From Anaerolineae bacterium (GTDB lineage Bacteria > Chloroflexota > Anaerolineae > Aggregatilineales > Phototrophicaceae): a DNA stretch of 57,372 nt. The translations under genes and the position numbers were made by a program. How positions within the stretch are numbered: position 1 is the stretch's first letter; every line of letters starts with the position of its first letter. The notes under the pieces were generated by a model, which was not told the origin of the DNA, did not search any database, and worked only from the letters and a program-made list of their open reading frames with translations. Location: NCBI GenBank assembly GCA_023382675.1, contig JAHDWN010000041.1, positions 1 to 57,372 on the forward strand, read 5' to 3'. Shown piece after piece: positions 50,179-57,372 of this stretch.

Positions 50179-53100
50179 ATGGGTAGGTACGACGACGATT
50201 ACCAGGACGATGAACTGGACGACGAGCCAGATGATCTGGAAGATGAAGATGACGATGGTGGCTCAGGTTCGGGCGTAAATCCATTCGGCAGTGGCAAGCC
50301 GCGCACAGCGCCGCCCGGCACAGGCGGATTAGGGCCGCGCCCTTCGGGGCTGGTCAGCGGCGGCCCAGGCGCGCCGAGCACCCTGGGCGGCAATCGTCCC
50401 AACTTGCCCGGCAGCCCACCGAGCACTTTCGGCGGCAATCGCCCCAACTTGCCCGGCAGCCCACCGAGCACTTTCGGCGGCAATCGTCCCAACTTGCCTG
50501 GTAGTCCTCCCAGCACCTTAGGTGGCAATCGCCCTAACCTGCCCGGCAGCCCGTCGGGTGCGCCGAGCACCCTGGGTGGCAGCCGCCCCAATCTCCCCGG
50601 CAGCCCGCCAGGATTAGGCAGTAAACCGTCTTCCCAGCCACTTCCGGGTGTGCGAGGAAACGAACCTGCCAAGGGTGAAGGGAAAAGCGGCGGGTTGTTT
50701 GGTGGCCTGGGCGGCAAAAAAGGCGACGCTCCAAAATCCGGCGATGCTGGCAAAGGCCTGGGCGGCGGTATAGGCGCGCGCTTACCCTTCGGCGGTAATA
50801 AAGACGCCAAGAAAGCCCCTGCGCCCAGCGGTGATAAGCCAGCACGAGGCAATCCTTTGGGTGGTTTCGCGTCGAAACTGCCGTTTGGCAATAAAGCTGG
50901 CGACCAGAAAAAAGAACCAAAATCCGGTGGCGGCCTTGGCGGACGGATGCCGCTTGGCGGCGGACGCCCTGACGCACCGAAAAGCGATTCAAGACCGTTG
51001 GGCAGTTTTGGTGGCGGCGCGCCTGCTGCCAGCCCATTAGGCGCGAGCAGGTCGTCTTTCGGCGGCCCAGGCGATGGCCCCGGCGCGAAAGCCGCGCGCT
51101 CATCGGGACAGCGTCGGTTCGAAATGCCCTTTGGGCTAGGAGGGCTGTTCGGCGGTAAGAAAGATGGAAAAGCCGCCAAGCAGCGTGCGAGCCGCGCCCC
51201 CAAAGTCGATCAGGGTGGTTTGTCGCTCGATACCAAGCTGGACATCCTGGGCGTCGCCCTGGTCGTCGTTGCTCTTGCATTGCTGCTCGCCAGCCTGTCG
51301 CCAAATCAAGGTGCGATCACCGGCCAGGTCAATGAACTGTTGGCCTACCACTTTGGTTGGGGAGCGTTCGCCGTCCCGCTGGTTATGCTGGCCTGGGGGA
51401 TCTGGCTGCTGATCCGCCATTTCGGAGATGATGCGCCTACCTTGCAGGTACAGCGTGTGATCGGCCTGGCCGTCCTGTTCATCACTGTTCTCACGTTCAT
51501 GCAATTCGTCGAGTCCTGGTCGTATAACATCCAGGATCCGAATTACCTGACAGCTCTGCGGGAGGTCTATCTGCCCTGGACATATGAACAGGGACGCGGC
51601 GGCGGTCTAATCGGTGGCGAGATCTACTACTTCCTGTTGAGTAACTTCACCGAGTGGGGTGGCTTTGCCCTGCTCTTTATCCCGCTGATCGTCGGTATCA
51701 TGCTGTCGCTGAGCATCAGCGCGGCTGAACTGGCGATGATCATCGTCAGCAATGTGCGCAACATGCGGGATCGCGCGCATCAGCGCTCGATTCGTGTGAC
51801 AGCAGAGCGCGCCCAACGCGAGGAACAACAGCGCTCTCTGGTTGCGCAGTCACAAGCCCAGATCGGCGTCGCCAAGCCGGAGACGCAGGCGCTGCCGAGC
51901 GGCGCTCAGGTGGCGCTGCCCAGCCCAGTCGAGTCGCCCGTGCCGATGCCTTTGCCGCTCGGCGAGCAGCGCAGCATTTCGATCACTCAGGGCGGGCGAA
52001 CGATCAACACGTCGTTCAATCCCGAAGATCGCGCGGAAGAAGATGAGCCGCTGTTCCCGGCAGCCCGTACAACACCGGCAGCTTCCGCTACAGCGCCTCC
52101 GGCAGATAAATCAGCGAGTGGCGGTCGGGGTGGTCTTGGTCTGGGCAAGTTAGTGCCTGCCGGTCTGGCCGGTGGTGCTGCCGCAGCCATGCGCGCCCTG
52201 ACGCCGACCGAAGACAAGGGCGCACGCAGTCCAGAGAAAGCGGAAGGCACGAAGAAAGGCCTCGGCCTGGGTGCGCGGCTGCCCTTTGGCGGCAAGAAGA
52301 ATAATGACGCTGGCGTGAGTGATGTGCCACGGACGGCGGACGCCACTCCTGGCTTGCGCCCGCAAACGGCTGGGCAGAGACGAGATGCTTCTGCTCTGGG
52401 CGCCAAACCTGTAGAGAAAGCGCCTGCGCCGCCACTGACTCCGGCCAATGTGCCGCCACCGTCTGCGCCTGTACAACAGCCCGCTGCGTCGCTGGGCACG
52501 CCGCCTGCGCCGCCAAGGTTATCTGATTCGGATGAACGCCCGCCGCGTTTTGGCGAGGTGCTCCGCCCACAGACGGCGGGCGCGAAGCCATCATTAGAAA
52601 CTGAGAAACCCGGCCAGCCGGTGACACCGGCTGCGTCGTCCACGCTACGCCCGCAGCCATTCCAGCCGGCGCGGCCAGCGCCAGCGTCGCTTGAAAAACC
52701 GGCTGCGACGCCCAAATCGGAAGAAGACGAATGGGCGAAACTGCCACCTGCGCAGCCGAAAGGGATCAGCAATCCTGCGCAGACGCCGCAAGATCCGTTT
52801 GCGCCGCGCGTGATGCAGCCGCGCCCGGAGAGCCAGCCCGCCTCGGCAAAGCCGAATGCCGGATCGGATGATGCTCAGCCTGCGGCGGCGTCACCGACCA
52901 GCTGGCAGGATCGGATGACAGCCCTGCGCGGCACGCTGCCTGGGTCCGGGAAGGATGCCGATCAAAAACCGCCGGAGACCGCCGCGAGCGCCGACAGAGC
53001 CATCGACAACGGCCTGAACAGCCCGAAGTCAACGCTGCATCCGCGTCCATTCGAGCCGACGAAGTTCACCGAGGAAGAGCGCAAACCGCCGCGCATCGTG

Positions 53101-54939
53101 CCTCTCGACGAAGATGACGACCTGGACGAGGATGATCTGAAGCCCGCTGCAGCAAAACCGGCAGCGCCGTTTGCACCGCGCACGCCAATTCGAGAATCCT
53201 CAGTCTTCGGCAAGCCAGAGAATACGCCGCCGGTGATTAGCCGTCCGGCGTCTTCAGCGCCATCTGCACCACCGCGCACGCCCGTCACGCCGGCGGCTTC
53301 GGCTGCGCCGTCCCACACGCCTGCCGTGCCCGTGGCCCCGGCTGCCACTGCGGCGAGCACTGAGCCACCTGCGCCGCCGCCGCGTAAACGCACAGAATGG
53401 CGCGAACCGGATCCGGGGACGCTGCTGGCAACCGGTATGGATCAGGAACTCGATCACGCCTTGCTCTTACAGCGGGCGAAGACCATCGAGGAAACGCTTG
53501 ATGCGTTCGGAGCGCCGGGGCGTGTCGTTGAAGTTCGCACCGGCCCGGTGATTACGCAGTTCGGCGTCGAGCCGGATTATCTGACGGTGCGCGGCGGCAA
53601 GAAGGTGCGCGTCAAGGTCGGCACGATTGCGCAGCTCGACAAAGACTTGCAGCTTGCCCTGGGCGCGAAATCGATCCGTATCGAAGCGCCGGTTCCCGGC
53701 AAAGGCTACGTCGGTATCGAAGTGCCAAACGAGCAGGCCAGCATCGTCCGCCTGCGTGACGTGATGGAAAGCGACCAGTTTAAGCGCATCAAATCGTCGC
53801 TCGGCATTGCCTTGGGACAGGGTGTTGATGGTACGCCGGTCGCCGCTGATCTGTCGTCCATGCCGCACTTGCTGATCGCGGGTACGACGGGTTCCGGTAA
53901 GTCGGTGTGCGTGAACTCGATCATTGCCAGCCTCTTGCTGGAAAACACGCCGGATCTGCTCAAGTTCATCATGGTCGATCCCAAGCGCGTCGAGCTGACG
54001 GCTTACAACGGTATTCCGCATCTGGTCGCGCCGGTGGTCGTTGAATTGGAACGGATCGTCGGTGTGCTCAAGTGGGTCACGCGTGAGATGGACGAGCGCT
54101 ACCGCCGCTTTAGCGCGGCGGGCGCGCGCAACATCGACGATTTCAACAAGCACCTGCCCAGCAATGAACAGTGGATGCCCTACATCATCGTCATCATCGA
54201 CGAGTTGGCAGACCTGATGATGCTTGCGCCGGAAGAAACGGAGCGTGTCATCACCCGTCTGGCAGCGCTGGCACGCGCGACTGGTATCCATCTGGTGATC
54301 GCTACCCAGCGTCCATCCGTCGATGTCGTCACCGGTTTGATCAAAGCCAACTTCCCGACTCGTATCGCCTTCGCAGTCGCGGGCAGCGTGGACAGCCGCG
54401 TCATCCTCGATCAGCCAGGCGCGGAGCGACTGCTCGGACGCGGCGACATGCTCTACATGAGCAGCGATTCGCCAGCGCCACAGCGTTTGCAGGGTGTGTT
54501 CGTTTCGGATACCGAAATCAGCAACATCACCCGCTTCTGGCGGCAGCAAATGGATGATTCGGATCGCGCGGCGGCGGGGCGCTTGAATCTCTCGCAGTTC
54601 GCGCTCGACGAGATGTCGAAAGAGACCTCACGCGGCAGCAGCGGCGGCCTTGGCACCGGCCAGGTGCGGCAGCAGGCCTTCTGGGATCGCGAGTCTGGCC
54701 CTGCGTCGTTTGTCTCCAGCCGCGAGCCGGACGATGAAGACGTGGGTGACGGCGAAGACGAGATGTACGACGAGGCCGTCAGGCTGGTGCGCACGCTCAA
54801 GAAGGCGTCTGTGTCACTCTTGCAGCGTCGCCTGCGCATTGGCTATACACGCGCCGCCCGGTTGATCGATTTAATGGAAGAGAACGGCGTCATTGGCCCC
54901 GCTCAGAGCGGCAGTACGCCGCGTGAAGTGATCGGCTGA
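50179..54939 (+). CDS. ftsK: FtsK/SpoIIIE DNA translocase with very long disordered regions
   Basis: 1,586-residue septal DNA pump. Residues 1-350 are a low-complexity cytosolic extension: an acidic head (DDDYQDDELDDEPDDLEDED), five 15-residue repeats (66-143), then a Gly/Lys/Pro-rich stretch. Four membrane helices follow at about 355-515. A second Pro/Ala-rich linker covers about 525-1065. The motor starts near 1068: alpha part (LLQRAKTIEETLDAFGAPGR), Walker A GTTGSGKS at about 1235, Walker B YIIVIIDELADLM near 1337, and ATQRPSVDVVTGLIKANFPTR. The gamma DNA-reading winged helix is at about 1515-1580 (ASVSLLQRRLRIGYTRAARLIDLMEENGVIG). Usual FtsK is 750-1,350 residues with its helices near the N terminus, so the 350-residue head is odd. 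Confidence 0.95.
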   Translation: MGRYDDDYQDDELDDEPDDLEDEDDDGGSGSGVNPFGSGKPRTAPPGTGGLGPRPSGLVSGGPGAPSTLGGNRPNLPGSPPSTFGGNRPNLPGSPPSTFGGNRPNLPGSPPSTLGGNRPNLPGSPSGAPSTLGGSRPNLPGSPPGLGSKPSSQPLPGVRGNEPAKGEGKSGGLFGGLGGKKGDAPKSGDAGKGLGGGIGARLPFGGNKDAKKAPAPSGDKPARGNPLGGFASKLPFGNKAGDQKKEPKSGGGLGGRMPLGGGRPDAPKSDSRPLGSFGGGAPAASPLGASRSSFGGPGDGPGAKAARSSGQRRFEMPFGLGGLFGGKKDGKAAKQRASRAPKVDQGGLSLDTKLDILGVALVVVALALLLASLSPNQGAITGQVNELLAYHFGWGAFAVPLVMLAWGIWLLIRHFGDDAPTLQVQRVIGLAVLFITVLTFMQFVESWSYNIQDPNYLTALREVYLPWTYEQGRGGGLIGGEIYYFLLSNFTEWGGFALLFIPLIVGIMLSLSISAAELAMIIVSNVRNMRDRAHQRSIRVTAERAQREEQQRSLVAQSQAQIGVAKPETQALPSGAQVALPSPVESPVPMPLPLGEQRSISITQGGRTINTSFNPEDRAEEDEPLFPAARTTPAASATAPPADKSASGGRGGLGLGKLVPAGLAGGAAAAMRALTPTEDKGARSPEKAEGTKKGLGLGARLPFGGKKNNDAGVSDVPRTADATPGLRPQTAGQRRDASALGAKPVEKAPAPPLTPANVPPPSAPVQQPAASLGTPPAPPRLSDSDERPPRFGEVLRPQTAGAKPSLETEKPGQPVTPAASSTLRPQPFQPARPAPASLEKPAATPKSEEDEWAKLPPAQPKGISNPAQTPQDPFAPRVMQPRPESQPASAKPNAGSDDAQPAAASPTSWQDRMTALRGTLPGSGKDADQKPPETAASADRAIDNGLNSPKSTLHPRPFEPTKFTEEERKPPRIVPLDEDDDLDEDDLKPAAAKPAAPFAPRTPIRESSVFGKPENTPPVISRPASSAPSAPPRTPVTPAASAAPSHTPAVPVAPAATAASTEPPAPPPRKRTEWREPDPGTLLATGMDQELDHALLLQRAKTIEETLDAFGAPGRVVEVRTGPVITQFGVEPDYLTVRGGKKVRVKVGTIAQLDKDLQLALGAKSIRIEAPVPGKGYVGIEVPNEQASIVRLRDVMESDQFKRIKSSLGIALGQGVDGTPVAADLSSMPHLLIAGTTGSGKSVCVNSIIASLLLENTPDLLKFIMVDPKRVELTAYNGIPHLVAPVVVELERIVGVLKWVTREMDERYRRFSAAGARNIDDFNKHLPSNEQWMPYIIVIIDELADLMMLAPEETERVITRLAALARATGIHLVIATQRPSVDVVTGLIKANFPTRIAFAVAGSVDSRVILDQPGAERLLGRGDMLYMSSDSPAPQRLQGVFVSDTEISNITRFWRQQMDDSDRAAAGRLNLSQFALDEMSKETSRGSSGGLGTGQVRQQAFWDRESGPASFVSSREPDDEDVGDGEDEMYDEAVRLVRTLKKASVSLLQRRLRIGYTRAARLIDLMEENGVIGPAQSGSTPREVIG
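50374..50607 (+). repeat. Five 45-base tandem repeats inside ftsK
   Basis: Units of 45 bases encode PST(F/L)GGNRPNLPGSP five times; a 9-base insert (SGA) splits copies 4 and 5. Copies differ mainly at third bases, so the protein repeat is kept while DNA drifts. It is likely prone to copy-number change. Confidence 0.9.
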
Positions 54940-55071
54940 GCGCTCGAAGACAGTCCACAGTTGGGGGCAGGTCTAACGATCTGTCCCGTTTTGATCGTCA
55001 CAGCAATGCCTGACCATGCTAAAATCCTCGTGCGCGCAGTGGCAGAATTCGGCACGAGTGCAGGAGGGCAT

Positions 55072-56517
55072 ATGCGATTTCGATCCGCGTTTTCGTTCCT
55101 GATTGTCAGTCTGATCCTGTGCCTCACAGTTGGCACAGGGCACGCCCAAGATGACGCGCCTGTCATCATCCAGTCGCTCAATAACCTGATTGCGGTCAAC
55201 CCGAACAGCGGTGGGGTGATAGCGCTGACGGATTTCACTGCGCCGGCCGGAGCGAGCTTCGCCGCAATATCACCGGATGCCCGCTTCATCGCTTATAACA
55301 TCATCCCGCCTAACGTAGTCGAGACGCTGAATCGTGTCGGCGGCGTTGGTGGCGGCGCGCTGCCGAGCGACATCTGGATGCTCGAAATTGCGACCGGCAG
55401 CGCGACGCCCATCGCTACGCAGCCGCCCGATGCTTCCTTCCTGGTCGATGGTGTGCCTGACAAAGGCATCGCCCGCGCGCTGCCGACGTGGTCGCCCGAT
55501 GGCGACGCGCTGGCCTGGTCGGAACTGTCATATCCTGGCGGCGCTGAACAGCTCATGGTCTACGATCTGGCAAGCGGTGAAAGCGCGGTCGTCGTCGATA
55601 GCATTCCGCCCTCGGTTGGCGTGCCGGTGCCGCCAGACGTGCGTTGGGGCGAGCCGGGCATTCTCGTCCGTTCGACGCAGTTCATCGACGGCGGCGGCTT
55701 CATGCAAGATCAACTGCTGTTGTATGCTCCGGACGGCACGCCGCTGACGAGTCTTCCAATTGGCACGCAGAGCCAGTTCCCACTCGCCTACATCTGGCTC
55801 TACGACGTGAACACGCCTGTGATCGGTGTGCTCTTCAACGATCTGCGCTGGATCACGATTGAGCCGATGAGCGGCAGCATTCAGGCACTCGACGGCACGC
55901 CAGAGCTTTATGGCTTGCGGGCGGGCGGCGCGTCGCTGCGTGTGCGCCTGGTCGAGTGGTCACAAGATGCCTACACGTGGGGCATTTACACGCCTGCCGA
56001 CCAGGAAATCGGACGTTTCTCGCAGAGTGTGTTCAACCCGGATGCCTTCAGCATCTCGCCGGACGGTTCGGCGGTGGCAGTCGTGCCTTCGATGATCGAG
56101 GCGGGTGTGCTGCCGGATACGCTGTTCATCTACCGCGCCAACGGCGACATTCGTGGCTACCCCATCGGCGAACGCGGCGGCTACAACATCGCGCAGGTCG
56201 TCTGGGGGCCAACTGCCTGGCTCCTCTATCGCGCTGGCGATAACGGCAGCGAACCTGTCGCGTGTAACGCCTTGACGCCACGCCTGTTTGTGGGCGGCCA
56301 GGGGCGGGTGCTGCCCGGCGACCCGAACAATCTGCGCAGTGTGCCCGGCATCACGGGTCGCGTGCAGGGCATCATCCCCGGCGGCGCGGTCTTCTCGGTG
56401 ATCGGCGGCCCAGAGTGTGGCGACGGTTTCACCTGGTGGCTGATCAACTACAACGGCATCACCGGCTGGACAGCGGAAGGCGACGGCATCGACTATTGGG
56501 TCGAACCCGCCGGTTAG
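55072..56517 (+). CDS. Secreted beta-propeller protein with C-terminal SH3-like domain
   Basis: 481-residue exported protein. The signal peptide (residues 1-24, TGHAQ) is followed by a TolB/WD40-like propeller with repeats such as SPDARFIAYNI, TWSPDGDALAWSEL and SISPDGSAVAVV. The last ~90 residues form a bacterial SH3-like domain: a VGGQGRVLPGDPNNLRSVPG stretch, and GDGFTWWLINYNGITGWTAEGD. Such proteins often bind surface glycans or sense wall state; the role is unknown. ATG at 55072 has AGGAGG at five bases, and the protein then begins with its signal peptide. It follows ftsK by 132 bases. Confidence 0.85.
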   Translation: MRFRSAFSFLIVSLILCLTVGTGHAQDDAPVIIQSLNNLIAVNPNSGGVIALTDFTAPAGASFAAISPDARFIAYNIIPPNVVETLNRVGGVGGGALPSDIWMLEIATGSATPIATQPPDASFLVDGVPDKGIARALPTWSPDGDALAWSELSYPGGAEQLMVYDLASGESAVVVDSIPPSVGVPVPPDVRWGEPGILVRSTQFIDGGGFMQDQLLLYAPDGTPLTSLPIGTQSQFPLAYIWLYDVNTPVIGVLFNDLRWITIEPMSGSIQALDGTPELYGLRAGGASLRVRLVEWSQDAYTWGIYTPADQEIGRFSQSVFNPDAFSISPDGSAVAVVPSMIEAGVLPDTLFIYRANGDIRGYPIGERGGYNIAQVVWGPTAWLLYRAGDNGSEPVACNALTPRLFVGGQGRVLPGDPNNLRSVPGITGRVQGIIPGGAVFSVIGGPECGDGFTWWLINYNGITGWTAEGDGIDYWVEPAG

Positions 56518-56522
56518 GCAAC

Positions 56523-56549
56523 AAAAAACGGAGGGCACAGCGCCCTCCG
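56523..56549 (-). terminator. Intrinsic terminator of the last minus-strand gene
   Basis: CGGAGGGC (56529-56536), a 5-base loop and GCCCTCCG (56542-56549). On the minus strand TTTTTT follows. The plus-strand gene ending at 56517 may also use the stem, but has no T tract behind it. Confidence 0.85.
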
Positions 56550-56555
56550 CTTCTA

Positions 56556-57372
56556 TCACGGGCAGGTCAGGGTGTTCCCTAAGGATGGGAACGACCAGTT
56601 GCCGCTCGCGGCGATCACATCGACCGCGCCACCGCCAGGAATGCCGATGCGAAGGACGCCCAATCCTGGCTCGCTAAGCACGGCGTCGTAGTATTCCTCG
56701 GCGTTGGTCGCCCAGCCGAGGCTATCATGGATGGATTGGTTATTTGCCCACACCTTGCCAAAGCCAAGAATAGGCAGCACTAAAGACGGATCTGGTGGCG
56801 TGCCCGTCGCTTCAGGCAGCGCGTCGTAGTCGGTCTTTACAAAGTGCAGCGCACTGCCGCCATCACGACCGACCAGTACGAAGATCTGGTCGGTATCCGA
56901 ACGCCAGATCATGTAGCCATTCTGGAAGCATTGCAGCGACGCCCCCACCGTTGCCGGCGCTGTCTCGACTGTCGCCGTCGGGGCTTCAGGCGTTGTGGTT
57001 GGCGCTTCAGGCGTTGCCGTTGGCGCTTCGGGTGTCGCGGTTGCAGGCTCAACTGTTACCGAAGGCTGCACCGGTTGCGCCGTCAGCGTCTCGTAGGGGA
57101 ATGGTGTCGGGAAGGCAATGTCGAGTGCCCAGGTACCGTTTGGCTGCCGCGTAACATGGCCGCCGCCGGGAACTGTGAAAGCAATCGGTGTGCCATCGGG
57201 CATGATCGTGATCATCATCTGATGACCAAGCTCCTGGGTGTAGGGGAACCCGATCCGGTCGCGCAGTCCGAAGGCATTCCATACCTTGTTGAAGCCCAGG
57301 ATCGGGAAGCGATGCCCTGGAGGCGGCGTGCCGGGATAGACTTCGGGCAAAGCGCCGTAGGACGACACAGGA
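56556..57372 (-). CDS. Protein with two related modules and a PEAPT linker, 5' end missing
   Basis: At least 271 residues; the frame is open to the window end, so the N terminus lies outside. Two modules of about 80 residues share a pattern. The first has YGALPEVYPGTPPPG, FPILGFNKVWNAFGLRDRIG, PGGGHV and NGTWALDI. The second has YDALPEATGTPPDPS, LPILGFGKVWANNQSIHDSLG, PGGGAVDV and SGNWSFP. They are joined by a linker with PEAPTAT-like repeats, then LQCFQNGYMIWRSDTDQIFVL, which may begin each module (the first copy being cut off). Linkers of this type occur in exported proteins here, so it is probably a surface protein. The modules resemble LGFP-like surface repeats loosely; function unknown. 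Confidence 0.75.
   Translation of the reverse strand, partial: PVSSYGALPEVYPGTPPPGHRFPILGFNKVWNAFGLRDRIGFPYTQELGHQMMITIMPDGTPIAFTVPGGGHVTRQPNGTWALDIAFPTPFPYETLTAQPVQPSVTVEPATATPEAPTATPEAPTTTPEAPTATVETAPATVGASLQCFQNGYMIWRSDTDQIFVLVGRDGGSALHFVKTDYDALPEATGTPPDPSLVLPILGFGKVWANNQSIHDSLGWATNAEEYYDAVLSEPGLGVLRIGIPGGGAVDVIAASGNWSFPSLGNTLTCP

Noticed and set aside
50374-50607. 45-base repeats considered as a CRISPR array
   Set aside because: Units are directly adjacent without unique spacers, and they keep the reading frame of ftsK.
50199-51203. Long antisense frame rich in Pro and Arg opposite the ftsK head
   Set aside because: It is the complement of the Gly/Pro repeats; no start signal or domain.

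Overview
The window looks like a chromosomal piece of a Chloroflexota bacterium, most likely of the Anaerolineae type. The evidence is GC-rich coding sequence, exported proteins with Pro/Thr linkers, CARDB/IPT surface proteins, an Uma2 protein, a YfhO-like membrane protein, and an acyl-CoA mutase large subunit encoded without its B12 domain. This lineage call is inference from gene content. I see no insertion sequence, prophage, rRNA or CRISPR array. Fifty-one protein-coding genes (two cut by the window edges, one doubtful) and one tRNA are listed.

Layout. 1-1.2 kb: end of a PAS histidine kinase, tRNA-Gln and a terminator. 1.2-6.1 kb: a secreted esterase-like hydrolase, then a peptide-type ABC importer (binding protein and two permeases, no ATPases). 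6.5-6.9 kb: a DUF433/DUF5615 toxin-antitoxin-like pair. 7.0-11.7 kb: a four-gene MacB-like operon with a CARDB surface protein in place of a MacA adaptor. 12.0 kb: a small orphan gene. 12.7-21.3 kb: a sugar island. A six-gene operon (binding protein, permease, ATPase, permease, AraA-like isomerase, RhaM mutarotase) is divergent from a regulator that is a complete DeoR protein fused to a copy of the operon's own sugar-binding protein.

21.4-31.2 kb: an FHA-winged-helix regulator, a membrane-anchored unknown, miaA, yraN, an aroE-like gene, an Uma2 nuclease-like gene, a secreted glutamine cyclotransferase, and a 1,429-residue YfhO-flippase fusion. 31.3-38.9 kb: a plus-strand series with purine nucleoside phosphorylase, a membrane protein, a DUF2520 reductase, two GNATs, panB, panC, a DinB-like protein and phosphonoacetaldehyde hydrolase. 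38.9-44.2 kb: RodZ-like protein, ribosomal protein L9 with an acidic tail, a TetR/DinB pair with matching operator-like palindromes, an AadA-like nucleotidyltransferase and an isoprenylcysteine methyltransferase-like protein. 44.5-57.4 kb: an isobutyryl-CoA-type mutase subunit, a GT2 glycosyltransferase, the E1 alpha/beta pair of a 2-oxoacid dehydrogenase, FKBP, a giant FtsK, and two secreted proteins.

How genes work together. The best candidate for an undescribed system is the sugar island. Importer and regulator appear to use the same recognition module, once outside the membrane and once on a DNA-binding protein in the cytosol, and a 13-bp inverted repeat lies between them. In both importers (2.5-6.1 kb and 13-19 kb) a stable hairpin follows the binding-protein gene, which would favour excess binding protein over membrane parts. 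panB, panC and the DUF2520 reductase lie close together and could cover three steps towards pantothenate. Mutase, E1 alpha and E1 beta suggest branched-chain or short-chain acyl metabolism whose partner subunits lie elsewhere.
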